From Bagarius yarrelli (lineage: Eukaryota; Chordata; Actinopteri; Siluriformes; Sisoridae): 64,000 nt of DNA. The notes beneath the pieces are model-generated. The model was given only the letters and a program-made list of their open reading frames with translations. It did not search any database and had not been told where the DNA came from. Both the position numbers and the translations under genes were made by a program. Location of the stretch: the NCBI GenBank assembly GCA_005784505.1, contig VCAZ01000130.1:670476-734475 (forward strand). The letters run 5' to 3'. Below, in pieces: positions 1 to 12,022 of this stretch; position 1 is the stretch's first letter; each line of letters starts with the position of its first letter.

Positions 1-25
1 AATGAGAAAGAGCTTCCTCCCACAG

Positions 26-167
26 GCCATTTGGAGTCAAAATCAAGAAACACCTAGCACCTCAAAGCCTTTCTGAACCAAGCAAACTGTCTAAGTGGTC
101 TCTGACCCAGCTTGGTGCAGTTGCTGAACCGTCATTTTCGCCTGGAGCACGCTTCTATCTCACATAA
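26..167 (+). CDS. possible terminal coding exon of an unrecognised gene
   Basis: A pyrimidine-rich acceptor (cttcctcccacag) ends at 25. From there one frame encodes 46 residues, starting PFGVKIKKHLAPQ and ending SPGARFYLT before the stop at 165-167. The same frame has a stop at 3-5, which supports splicing at 25. The tail is rich in Ser, Pro and Leu with no domain that I recognise. About 840 bases of AT-rich sequence and an AATAAA at 1004 follow, as expected for a 3'UTR. It could also be chance; no second exon is in the window to test it. Confidence 0.4.
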
Positions 168-1030
168 GGAGGTGGTGAAGCACAATCTTGTCAACCATTT
201 CCTACACTGGCAGAAAAGGACAATTCTTACCATCCAGTGCGGAATAGGACAAAAATTCAGCTCTAGCATTGTAGCTGATTCTAAGAGCCCACACATTTCG
301 GAGCCCCTAAAAGATCTGTATTTTTAGTAATTATGGTGTAAAAATGTTTTTTTTTTAATTTAATATTGATTTATTTTCAATTAATTAATTTTAATTATTA
401 TTTATATGTCCTTAATATTGTCTTTAACTAGTTTTGTTGAGGTTGGACTAGAATATCCAAAGTTTAATCACGCTCAGACTGGTGCCACGGCAAAGTTTTG
501 CTAAATCTCATTAATTAGTGTAATTTCTGTTACATATAAACAAATCATTGCTTGTTTGATAAGCCGCAAGAACCATTTATCACTTCAGCGCTATATGAAT
601 ATGTTGACTTTGAGTTGTCACTGATTTATTGTTACATGGTGATGTTTTCAGATCATCATATGAATATGTTGAGTTGTCACCGATTTATTATATTACATGA
701 TTTCCAGTAAGATTTTTAATAGTCTTTAAGTGATTCTGCTTGTCTAACAGTGCTATATACAGTTCTCTACTAGGAATGCATAAGAAATCATAGACAGAGA
801 TAAGAATTATTTATGAAAATATTTTTATCTGTGTAAGGTAAAATTGTTTGGAAGGCCTAGTATTTAGGTTATAAAGGTCATTGTATACATGTTGATCTCT
901 TAATATGCATTGCACTGCTTTTTTGAGAAAATTTTTTTGTTGTTGTTTTTTTAAATTATTGATGAACCTAATGGTCTGTGGGTTTGTACATCAAAGAGGA
1001 TTCAATAAAAACAATGACAGGCCATCTGTG
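168..1030 (+). other. putative 3'UTR ending at an AATAAA signal
   Basis: AT-rich sequence without a supportable reading frame, ending at AATAAA (1004-1009). It reads as the 3'UTR of the exon at 26-167. Confidence 0.35.
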
Positions 1031-1974
1031 AGGATTCCTTTCTCCACCCACCACAGGGCGCCATCGCCTGAGTATTGACGTTATGCACAAACTTACATCT
1101 ATTTATAAGCTAACTTATTCAGTACAAACAGTGCAAAGTATTATTTAGCCTCATGCGACATAGCAAGCATTTTGGGGTTTTTTGTCTGCTTTCCCAGTTT
1201 CTGATCACTGCCTATTTCACACCATTGGATTTCTTACGGTTTTCAATATGGCCATACATGTCCCTTCTGTAAAAAAAAAAATATGTCAGAACTCATGTTG
1301 AGGCTACAGGTTTAAAATGTGGACAGTCTACAAAAATGTAATTATTAGTGAATGCCTTTTGTCAGTTAAAGAGGAATGACACTTCTTTATCAGACTACAG
1401 TAATATGTTTGTTCATAACCACCACCAAACATTTAATGGTTTAATGTACCAATAAGTAAATATAACAGAGCTGATAGAACTTTCTGGGGACATTTGCTTT
1501 ACACCAGGACAAAGGTATTTTTATTAAAAACCATCATAAATACTACTTGCTAAGCAATGCCACCTTGGAAAAATTAAAATAAAATAAGAATTAGCTAAAA
1601 TAAAATAAACAAAACATGTAACTGGGTGCTGTGCAGTGCCTAGTGCATGAAAGAGATATCTGCAAGTTGGTTACAGTCATCTGTACAAAAAGGTATACAG
1701 TACACAGATAAAACTTAACATAGTTCACAAGAAAGTTGCTTATTTTTAGTGCATAGAACCATAGTCAAGACCTTGTGTTCGAGCAGAGCGAGGCCCTTAA
1801 CCCTCATTGCTCAGTTGTATAAAAAGAGATAAGTGTAAGTCACTGGATAAGAGCGTCTGCCAAATTCTGTAAATATAAGAACACTTTGGTTGATTTTACA
1901 CATTTGGCAGCGTTGGATTTCGAAGCTATTTTTGCCTTTCTCTAAGCTTTTATGCACCACCTCTTCTAGTGCGG
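1031..1974. other. gene-free AT-rich spacer with a repeat fragment
   Basis: No coding region. Bases about 1745-1880 hold, in inverse orientation, the dispersed fish repeat recognised by its GATAAGAGCGTCTGCCAAAT core. Related fragments lie at 34075-34165, 59040-59210 and 62840-63030. Confidence 0.5.
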
Positions 1975-3331
1975 AAATTTAAATGCCCACAATACACTAT
2001 GGGAAGATAGGAATGATGGTAATGAAAGGTAATTGAAGTATTTATTGAGGAAAAAGAACTAGTTTGTATGAATGATAGATCAGAAACAAGATTAGATATT
2101 TTAAGAGGCACAGCATCAGCTATTAACCTTACCATAGTGACAAAAGTTTGTACATGGGAAAAAAATAAGAGGTAATACAGCTGAAAATGACCACTATCAA
2201 ATCAAAACCCAAATAGCCATAGAAGCCTAAAAAGACATTGAAGTGAGAGAGTAGAAATAGATTTTAGAAAGGGCAGGGAAACAGAGCATTCAAAATTTGG
2301 AAAAGAACACATATTTTAGAACATCATAAAATATAAGAAGTCTCAGACTAGGGTAAGGAAAACAGTTAAAAAAAAAAAGCAAGGAAAGAATACTGGAGGA
2401 AATTCTGCAATTCTATTAGTAGAACTATCCCAGAGTGGCTTTGTTTGCTGATGATAGGACAATATAGAAAAGGGAGGAGGAAAAATAGATTTTATAATGA
2501 GGAAAATGCAGCAGGCAGTAAATACAGTGCAGGAATAGACCCTTCAGTGGGGGTTCAGAATATCTGAAGATTAAACAAAATTAATATTATTTACTAAAAA
2601 GACAACAAGAATAGAGATAACACTACAACTGACTGGCAAAGAAGTGGAAAGAGTTGAATAAGTTCATCTGAGACAGCAATACAAAGGGCTTAGCCTTAGA
2701 AGCTGAATAAAATTGTGCCAAGGTGGACAGAAGAGTGTAAGAAAGCTTTAAAAGAAAGAAACAGAGCATTTAAAAATTGGAAAAGAACACATATTTTGGA
2801 AACAACTGCATGTAGTGCAAAATCACACCCTTAGAATATGTTGTGGAGCAATGATAGCCACACCAGTAGCGACAACACAAATGGAAATAGGAGATGATCA
2901 TCTCCTATTGATAGGAGAGATCATCTTGCACTAGTGTATTGGGCAAACTTAAGGGGTCATAGTGATTCTCACATGACACGGTCTGTTCTAACATATTGCC
3001 AGAAGAGAAGAAAAGATACAGCCAGAAGCTATGGGTGGTCAATACGGCACAAAGTAAATGAAATGTGTACCCAAATCCAACCATGGTTATTTACAGAAAT
3101 AGTCATTGATCTAGGATTGCTGGAGAAAAAACAAGAGAATAAGATAGACAACAGTAGAGTAATGAGTTACATGAGGGCAAAATATAAAGAAACAATAATA
3201 CTCTACACAGATGTATCAAGAATGAATGAAAGGGTAGGAGTGGCTTATGCAATCTCAAAACTAAAAGTTACAGCGGGAAAAATGATCAGTAATAAGTTGT
3301 CAGTATATAAATACTTTCTTCCCAAAATATC
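1975..3331 (+). mobile_element. old LINE with endonuclease, RT and RNase H remnants (I/Nimb-like), 5' segment
   Basis: Frame-broken LINE. An endonuclease end is visible near 1990-2130 (the WEDRNDGN and ETRLDILRGTASAINLTI type of text across frames). Degenerate RT-downstream text follows, then a 177-codon open stretch (2934-3467) with YWANLRGHSDSH. The start of an RNase H domain, LYTDVSRMNERVGVAYA, comes at about 3210. The RNase H domain is cut at about 3331 by the RTE-like LINE and resumes after 5250. An RNase H domain points to the I group of LINEs; the exact clade is inferred. Confidence 0.7.
2886..2909. repeat. perfect 24-bp palindrome
   Basis: Two 12-base halves (aataggagatga and its complement) meet without a spacer inside the old LINE. 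No function is suggested. Confidence 0.8.
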
Positions 3332-5249
3332 TAGCATGAGCCGTCCCCCTAATAAACTTGTTCCTAATCCTGTCCAAGCTTGTCACTCCCAAAGAAAACC
3401 TCAACATCTAAAGCTCTGCTACTTCGAGCTCTGCCACGTGTTTCTTTCTCAGTGCCACTGTCTCTAAACCATACATCATAGCTGGTTTTACGACTGTCTT
3501 GTACACCTTCCCCTTGATTTTAGCTGATATTCTCCTGTCACACATCACTCCTGAAATGTTTCTCCACCCATTCCGGCCTGCCTGTACTCGCTTCTTTATC
3601 TCTTTTACACACTCTTGATTGCTCTGGACTGTCAACCTCAAGTACTTAAACTCCTGTACGTTTTTTACCTCTTCACCCTGTAATCTCACTGTTCCTCTTC
3701 TCTTCAGACCAAACCTCCACTTTTCCAGGTTTTCCTACACCTGCTCCCTGATTTCACTATGTCATTCGCAAACATCATTGTCCAAGGAGATTCCTGTCTG
3801 ACCTCGTCTGTCACCTGATCATCACCACAGCAAACAAGAGGTGGAAAGTCTGCACATCGCTCTTGTTCATAAAGATAGGCAAGTTAGTAAGTAACTCCAC
3901 TGCTGCCTCTCCTAGACCTTTTCAAACCTCCACCGGTATTTCATCAGGACCACCTGCCTTTCCCCTTTCTATCCTCTTCAAAGCCTAAATTCGCATGTAC
4001 TAATCTCATGTACCTTCTCTAGTGTCTAACCTAATGTACAACTTATTAAATGCTTTCAGCTTGGCCTTAGCCACTTCCGTCTTTGCCGCAAATCCTTGTA
4101 TTCCTGTCTACTTTGCTCAGTCGTTTCCTTGTTTCACTTCTTCTTGGCTAACCTCTTCCTCTGTATACTATCCTGAACTTCCTCATTCCATCACCACATC
4201 TCTTTATCTTCTTTTTTTCCTTCCATATGACACACCTAGCACCTATCTTTGTGTCTCCCTGATCAATTCTGCTGTAGTTTGCCATTCATCTAGAAACACT
4301 AACTGACTGCCAAGAGCTTGTTTCAACTCCTGTCTAAATTCTTCACAGTATTTTTGCTTTTTCAGCTTCCACCACTTGTTTTTTTTTCTACCTTTGATCT
4401 CATCTCCTTTCAGACCAATATCTTCATCCTACACACCACCATTCTATGCTGTCTGGCTACATTCTCTCCCACCTCAACTTTACAGTCACTAATCTCTTTC
4501 AGATCGCTTCGTCTAAATAAAATGTAATCTACCTGTGTGCTTCCTCCTCTGCTCTTATAAGTCAGTATATGCTCTTCTCTCTTCTGGAAAAAAGTATTCA
4601 CCACAGCCATCTCTGTCCTTTTAGCAAAGTCTACTATCATCTGTCCTTCACTGTTCTTTTCCCTGACTCCAAACCTGCCCAACACTTCCTTAGCACCTCT
4701 GTTCTCCTTACCAACATTTCCATTAAAGTCTATACCTATCACCACTCTCTCCTCTGAAAATACTCACAATTACCTCATCTAACTCACGCCAAAACCTCTC
4801 TTTTCTTCTTACTCACAACCTACTTGTGGGGCCTAACCACTTTCACCATAAAAACATTCACCATCAGCCCTTCAATTTCTAACTTCAGACTCATCACCCT
4901 GTCTGACACTCTTTTCACCCCAGAACATTTTTCACAAACTCCTCTTTCAGGATCACCCATACCCCATTTTTCCTCCTATCCACACCATGATAAAACAACT
5001 TGAATCCCAATCCATTACCTTGCCTTGGTACCCTTCCACCTGGTCTCTTGTAGACACAATATATCTACCTTCCTTCTCTTCATCATATGAACCGGCTCTC
5101 TACCTTTTCCTGTCATTGTTTCAAAATTCAGCGTTCCTATTCTCGATTTGGCACAGTTTATGTCGGATGCCCTTTCTGACACAACCCTATCTATTTATCC
5201 AGGCTAAGGACTGGCACCAAAGTCACTGGCTTGTGACCCCTGTGGCTGG
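3332..5249 (-). mobile_element. RTE-like LINE copy A, nested in an older LINE
   Basis: Read on the minus strand it begins with a 5' leader (cacaggggtcacaagcc) shared with the copy at 25912. The endonuclease follows (FNGNVGKENRGAKEV, TYKSRGGSTQVDYILFRRSDLKEISDCKV near 4480-4720), then RT and a C-terminal part (QEFKYL, MCDRRISAKIKGKVYKTVVKPAM near 3480-3650). Frames are broken. The RT catalytic box reads FAND instead of FADD near 3765, so the copy is dead. The leader lacks about 185 bases found in the 25912 copy. It stops within the C-terminal coding part at about 3332 and has no 3'UTR. RTE/BovB-like assignment is from the protein style. Confidence 0.8.
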
Positions 5250-5690
5250 ATTAATGCAAATCTGCATAACCAAATTAGGGATCACAATTTAATTTATATG
5301 TGCCCCAGCCCATATGGGAGTAAAGGGAAATGAGCAGGCAGACAAACTGGCCAAACAAGCAACATAAAAACCCATTAAAGACATTGACATCAAATACAGT
5401 AATGCAGAAATTAAAAGCATAGTGAAAACTAAAACTTGTAACAAGTGGCAAGACCTCTGGAACAATGGGAACACTGGCCTCACTATTACACAATTCAAAT
5501 AAAGTTGGAAAGGAGAGGGTCACAAATAAAAGCAAACAGGAAGATGATGTATTTTCAAGAATGAAATTCAGCCATACAAAACCCAACAGCACTCTACATA
5601 AGATTGGGAAACATTCAGATGGATTATGCAAATGCAGTGACACAGGAGCCATAGAAAATGTATAAATACAGTGTCCAAAATACTATCAAC
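5250..5690 (+). mobile_element. old RNase-H LINE, 3' segment after the nested insertion
   Basis: Continues the element of 1975-3331. The frame gives APAHMGVKGNEQADKLAKQA, a typical late RNase H block of LINEs, then degenerate downstream sequence to about 5690. Strand and order match the 5' segment, so the two were once contiguous. Confidence 0.7.
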
Positions 5691-5699
5691 AGGATTAAT

Positions 5700-8600
5700 C
5701 AATATAATTTTGTTTTTATTAATATTATTGTTACTTTTTTTAGTCATCTAGTTAAAAAATAAATTTTTAATCCACACTCTTGATCCAGATGGTGGGGGTA
5801 ATGCTCCAAATAAGCTGGTTGCCAACCGCCATAAAACCAGAAAAAGAAAAAGAGAAAAGAAGAAGAAGATGGTGATGATGTCGATGGCTGCCACCTAATG
5901 GAATCTTTCTAAGCGCAACTTGCAGACCGTGCTTTGAAACGTACCCAGCGGTGGCGTTGTAGAGCCACATTATTGTGAACTCTTTCAAACTCACTTTACG
6001 ACAGTATGTCGTTATTGCATATGACCGCATATGACGGTGATTTTTAAATATTTAAAGCACTGGAAACGTCCTTACCTGAAGCTGAGGAGTCCCAAATTTG
6101 TGTCAATAGGTAAAAGAGTATTTTTAAGTTCACATTAGAGCTTGTTCAGTTTTTCTCTCAGTTCGTGAGCAACAGGTTTTGCTAAACAGTGCCTAAGTGG
6201 AGGAAGAGACGAGGGCTGCTAGCCCGTTAGCTCCTGTAAACTGTGTTCTGTTGGAAAACTTGTTAGGTTTAAAACGCACGTTACTGGTTATGAATGGTAA
6301 CATCAGTTCTGACGGTGTTACTTTCGTATTTCTGTAAATTATTATTTGCCTAGATATAATGGTTACCGAATGTGGTGAATCAAATCGTCGTGCTAACATA
6401 ATATTGCTAGTTAGCAGCTGGTAAAGCAACCTGTTACATGGGATATCATTACTAGAAAGCTCAATTGTGTTGTGAATTGTGAATAATTTAAACGCAAACA
6501 CATTAAATTTATTGGATAGAATGTGACGCACTGTTTATTAAAGATAAATGTCAATGGTTACTGTTTGTTTGTTTTTTTGGCAGCAAACGCCAGTCAGAAG
6601 TCAGTTTTCCAACGTGTATAAACGGAAAATAATACCGCCATTCAGTTCTCTGTAACGTGTTGGGAAGAGTTGTAGACCGTTCTCTTTGGGTTTAATTACC
6701 AAGGTACTGTTATTTTATGCAAATAAAAAATGCTTTTATTGAAAGACGTCAGCTGAGTTGATTCAGCTATAAAGTAATGGTGGCCACAAGAAAGACATTG
6801 TGTATTCGACTAGTATACATTAGACCGGGGCCACCCAACTTAGTCCTGGGAAGTCGGTGTCCTGCCAATAGCAAGATATTGATTGGTTGTTTCAGGTGTG
6901 TTTCAGCTTTCAGGCAATATTGATCGACTGAGACCAAAGAAACCTAAGCAGGGGTCCAGGTCCGCCCCTTAGAGTTTTTATTGTAATTAACTGTTAACTG
7001 GTTTCAGATAATTGATAATTAAAAAGACTTTTATTAGCTTTCTTCTTATTGCTTAGCTGGCCAGTTTGATTAACCTAAATATTTGAGATTATTAAAATAA
7101 TAATTAAGGCTATTGTTAGCTAAAACAATATAGTAGCCTAAGTATTCAGTGGCACAATGTTTTGTGGGACTTGCATTCATATATTTTTTTGGTGGCAGTC
7201 AGGTCTCCTAGTATGTTTACTATACATCTTAGATAATTTCTTTTTTTATTATTTTTAATCTGGGCTGAAACTGTGTGTTAGTATTTAACAAAAATGCTAT
7301 TGATATTTTATCAATTATTTTTTCCTGATGTTGCTTTAGTACCAAAAAAAAAAAGTGTGGACCTTTTTTTAGTTTTAAACCAGATGCTGCTGATCAGCAA
7401 ACTACACATTGCAAGCAATGTTTAGCCATTGTTTAATCACATTTTTTCAGATTATTTATTAATTTATTATTGTTAAATGTTTAGAATTAAAGCTCAAAAT
7501 TGCTGATTGGCATGTACAAGTAAAGTTTTGTTAAAATTGCTGAAATATTTACAGAACATACAGGTTATACCTACTTATTCATTTGTTCTATATATTGTCT
7601 TTGAGAAAGTTATTGTGGGTTCGCACAGTAGCACAGTGGAGCATTGTTACAGCTGATTTTTACCTCTTGTCCAGCGCACAGACTTTGTTCTACCTGGTAC
7701 TCAGTGGTACTAGCTGCATTGCTGAAGTCACTGGAATCTGGAATTTTTAGTATGTAACCCAGAAGAGTTGGAATGTTAAGCAGACACATTGGAGAAGATA
7801 ACAGACCTAGTCTGTTTCTCCTCAAAAACAGACTGGTTGTTTGTTTTTATAGTTCCACGTGTGATTATAGTGAGAATCTATTTCATATTAAAGTTTCAAA
7901 GAAGAAATCTGTAATCTGAAGAATCATTTTAAATAAAAGTTATGGCAAGAATATATGGTGGAGCATTGTCTGGGAATTTTTGTTTTATTCTCATTTTACC
8001 TTGCCACTTCTCAGGCCCAGTCATGTCATGTTTTTAAGTGTTAGTGAGCAAGAGAAAGCTATATGCTAATATCATTAAGCCAAGGACATCCATGGTTAAC
8101 TTGCATGAATTTGCTGCTTTATTTCTCTCTTGTTGGATTAAATTAGTTTTCTTTAGCTTGAAGTATTAAAGTCTGGGAGTAGGATTTATTGGAACAAAGA
8201 GGTAAAGAAACATTTGCTTTTTTTCTACTAGAAATGATTAGAACACTAAGATGGAAACATGTAAGACAACATAATTGGGAGAAGTTGCTTTTTTTGTTCC
8301 TTTGTTTTACTTCTTGCCTCTGTTCAAACGTTTGCACATCATGAACCTGCTGAACAAGCTACTTGTTCAGACACATTCTGCTGTAGTTTTATTATTCATC
8401 CTAGCCTGCCATGTACTATTTTAACATATCTCAGTGCAAGGATTTAGTCCTTGGAGAAGCCTAGTTAAGTACTTAAGTGGCAGACGGTGAGTGGCTCCTA
8501 GTTTGTTAAAACAAGCACTAAGTTGTAAGTCAAGAAGGGTGGGAGTGAATCCTACAGGCGTGATTAAAATTAACAATGGTTAAGTAAATGTTAACAAGCA

Positions 8601-9416
8601 ATAATCAATAAGTACACATCGTGTATTAACCTCAGTTAATAAATTAATGAAATCCATGTGCACAACCATGCCTAAAGACTACCATCTTTAAATGTCTACA
8701 CCAAGGTCAGATTTTTATAATTACATGCGTCACAGCTTTGTTAATTTCACTTTAGAACGCTTTGTTAAAATAACAAAATAAATTAGCTATTGCAGCTGAT
8801 AAATCTGTAAAATCAATGCACATTTTATTTTCATTTTACCAAAAAAGGCAAATTCACTTATATTAAACAAAAATTTATTAAAGTAATAAATATTTCATTG
8901 GATAAAGCAAATTTGACTTCTGCTGCTGATCTGTGATGTGTCTGTGACTCGTGTTAATGCCTCTGCTTTGTCAACTCCCAGCGTAACAGCTTATTTTTTT
9001 ATGTCTGGGAACAACTCCTGGGAAAACTGACTTTAATGTTAACATATATCTGTTTTTCTGAACTAAACAGTACTGCAAGCGCATGTTACACACAAGCACA
9101 CTTTTACAATCTAACTTAAACACACTGCTCTATTGATGTTAAAACACCTTAGTGTACATACATGTTGGTAACCACGCTGAACATTCTTAAAGTGAATTCT
9201 GACAGTGTTTGACGCTTTCATTATCTTTCACATTTTAATTAAAAATAGTAAGTAATAAACAGACATGTTTTGAGACAAAAAACAAACAATTGTGAAATTT
9301 TCACTAATCCTCATACCTCTCAATATAATTGCATCATGAGCTGATTTAGTTAACTCAAGGAAGAGCCACTGTTTCCAAAAATTATAAATATTTCGTATTC
9401 AAAATCAGCATAACTT
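5700..9416. other. gene-free spacer with a dispersed repeat
   Basis: No supportable coding sequence. Bases about 6826-6985 carry a common fish dispersed repeat (text around aaacacacctgaaac on the minus strand). A candidate non-coding exon sits at 6585-6702. The rest is AT-rich without recognised structure. Confidence 0.5.
6585..6702 (+). other. candidate upstream non-coding exon (pals1 5'UTR)
   Basis: The stretch is preceded by a T-rich run ending in ggcag and followed by accaag/gtactg, so it has the form of an internal exon. It has no long reading frame. It lies about 7 kb before the pals1 coding exon, and a link to pals1 is inference only. Confidence 0.2.
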
Positions 9417-9421
9417 AATAT

Positions 9422-9600
9422 GGGGCAGTGGTGGCTCAAATGTTCAACGCACTGAGTTGTTGTTTGGATGACAAGGAAGACCTGGGTTTGAGCCCTAAAA
9501 ATTGCTCATAAGTTTCCCTCTTTTAGTCTTAAAATTTAGTGGAGAGCCTAGCTGATAGTTGCTTTGCAACAACATACGCCTACGACATGCCCCTAAAAAG
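9422..9600 (+). mobile_element. tRNA-derived SINE fragment
   Basis: The stretch starts GGGGCAGTGGTGGCTCAAATG, an A-box-like tRNA head. A B-box-like GGTTTGAGCCC lies about 60 bases on, at 9485. This spacing is typical of Pol III SINE heads in fish. The 3' boundary is an estimate, and no folded tRNA gene is implied. Confidence 0.55.
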
Positions 9601-9974
9601 TAGGAGAAAATACAGCACCTAGCATTTTTACTGGAAACGCTAACGGGAGCGCTTCCTCTTGTGTGGTGCTGTTCTCATGAGAAAGAGCTCTCATTTTTAT
9701 CTATGCTTATTTTTTCATATTAACCATCTGCATTATTTTGATTTTATTAAAAAGTTGATAACTTGAACTGCACATTACAACAGCCTACATGCTGTAAAAT
9801 ATTTGGTGATTAGTGCCATCCTATTATTAAAATTGCATGTAACCTCATGGTTAAAGTGACTATTATATAAAGTTCTTGTTAGGGCAGTTTTTTTTTTATC
9901 TTTGTAGCTAGGCAGGTCTCATAGTAAAGATTAAAGAAGATATTTTCCCTTTTTTAATTATAAAAAATAAAAAC

Positions 9975-11864
9975 AGTCAAGAGGGGATGAAACAAATGGC
10001 TGTGGTAAATACCGTTTTCCAGAACAGAGAGGAGCATTTACTGACTTATAAGACCGGAGGAAGGAGCACACAGGTAGATTACATCTTATATAGATTAAGC
10101 CAGACAGCATAGGATGCAAGATAACGATCCTGGTCTGGAAATAGAGGAAATCAAAGATAGAGAAGAAAACCAAGTGGGGGACCTCTGGGCGGTCAGTTAG
10201 TTTTTCTAGATGAACGGCAATCTACAGCAGAAGTGATCAGGGAGACAGGAAGAACGGTGCTAGGTGTGTCATATTGAAAGAGGACAGAAGGTAAGGAGAC
10301 TTCTTGGTGGAATGAGGAAGTTCAGAATAGTATACAGAGGAAGAGGTTAGCCAAGAAGAAGTAGGACATGGAAAGGACTAAGAAAAGTAGATAGGAATAC
10401 AAGGATTTGTGGCACAGAGAGGGAAGTGGCTAAGGCCAAGCAGAAGGCATATGAAAAGTTGCACACTAGGTTAGACACTAGAGAAAGACTTGTACAGGTT
10501 AGCAAGGCAGAGGGATCGAGATTGGAAGGATGTGCAGCAGGTTAGGGTTATTAAGGAACAAACTGGAAAGGTGCTCACAAGTGAGGAGAGTGTACAGAGA
10601 AGATAAAAGGAGTACTTTAAAGTGATGAATGAAAAAAATGAGGGAGAAAAAGGTAGAAGACCCAGGAAGTTCAAACGATTAGTACATCCGAAGTTAGGAT
10701 GCTTTGAATAGGATAAAAAGAGGAAAGGCGGTTGGTTCTGATGAGATACTGGTGGAGGTGTGCAAATGTCTAGGAAAGGCAGCAGTGGAATTTCTTAATA
10801 GACTTTAGTAAGTGAGAAAATGCCTAAGGAATAGAGGAGTGTAATGGTGCCTAAGGGTGATGTGCAGAGTTGCAACAACTACAGAGGCATAAGGTTGATG
10901 AGTCATACAATGAAGGTATGGGAAAGAGTAGTGGAAGCTAGGTTAAGAAGGGTAGTAGATATTTGTGACCAGCAGTATAGCTTTATGCCCGGAAAGAGCA
11001 CTACAGATGCAATCTTTGCTCTGAAAATGCTAATGGAGAAGTACAAAGATGCTAGTAGGTAGCTGCATTGTGTTTTTGTAGACCTGGAGAAAGCATATGC
11101 CAGGAGTGGAGCTGTGGTATTGTATGAGGAAGTCAGGAATAGCAGAGAAGTATGTCAGGGTGGTGCAGGATATATATGAGAGGAGAGGGACAGTGGTGAG
11201 GAGTGCAGTAGGTCAGACAGAGGAGTTGAAAGTGGAGGTAGGACTGCATCAGGGATCAGCTCTCAGCCCCTTTTTGTTTGCTGTGGTAATGGATCGGTTG
11301 ACAGAAGAGGTCAGACAGCAATCTTCTTGGACAATGATGTTTGCAGATGACATTGTGATCTGTGAGAGCAGGGAGCAGGTGTAGGAAAACCTGGAGAGGT
11401 GGAGGTTTGCTCTAGAGAGAAAGGAAATGTAGAAAGGAAAGGAAGGAAGAAGGAAAAGGAAAGTCAGTCGTAGCAAGACAGAGCCTATGTGTTTGAATGA
11501 ATGGGAAGGAAGTGGAACAGTGAGATTACAGGGTGAAAAGGTAAAGAAGGTACAGGAGTTTAAGTACTTAGGGTTGACAGTCCATACCAATGGAGATTGT
11601 GTAATAGAGGTAAAGAAGCAAGTACAGACAGGTTGGAATGGGTGGAGAAACGTGTCAGGAGTGTTGTGTGACAGGAGAATATCAGATAGAATCAAGGAGA
11701 AGGTGTACAAGACCGTGATGAGACCAGCTATGATGTATGGTTTAGAGTCAGTGGCGCTGAGGAAGAAACAGGTAGCAGAGGTGAAGATGTTGGGGTTTTC
11801 TTCGGTAGTGACGAGGTTGGACAGGATTAGGAATGAGTTCATCAGGGGGATGGCTTATATATAA
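9975..11864 (+). mobile_element. RTE-like LINE copy B (endonuclease end, RT, C-terminus)
   Basis: Begins within the endonuclease (MAVVNT, then TYKTGGRSTQVDYI near 10010-10080). RT is in two frames: 10844-11062 (NNYRGIRLMSHTMKVWERVVEA) and 11097-11384 (GLHQGSALSPFLFAVVMDRL and FADDIVIC with the catalytic FADD intact). The C-terminal part is 11487-11864 (VQEFKYLGLTV, CDRRISDRIKEKVYKTVMRPAMMYG). Stops and frameshifts make it non-functional. It ends at FIRGMAYI without a 3'UTR. Confidence 0.85.
10586..10732 (+). repeat. 147-base LINE segment, first copy of a direct repeat
   Basis: This part of LINE copy B, from agagtgtacagagaaga to the aggaaaggcggt text, recurs with a few differences at 11874-12022, just after the LINE C-terminus. 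Confidence 0.85.
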
Positions 11865-11873
11865 GCTGTGAGA

Positions 11874-12022
11874 AGAGTGTACAGAGAAGATGAAAGGAGT
11901 ACTTTAAAGCGATGAATGAAAAAAATGAGAGGGAGAAAAAGGTAGACGACCCAGGAAGTTCAAACGATTAGTACATCTGAAGTTAGGATGGCTTTGAATA
12001 GGATAAAAAGAGGAAAAGCGGT
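11874..12022 (+). repeat. second copy of the LINE segment, at the LINE/Tc1 junction
   Basis: Near-copy of 10586-10732, out of normal LINE order. It runs directly into the Tc1 remnant at 12023 without a recognisable Tc1 end. Confidence 0.85.

Noticed and set aside
9422..9515. tRNA gene candidate
   Set aside because: A- and B-box-like text is present, but no cloverleaf can be drawn; it fits a degenerate SINE head.
11249..11842. 197-codon minus-strand open frame
   Set aside because: It is antisense to RT and C-terminal coding sequence of the plus-strand RTE-like LINE copy.
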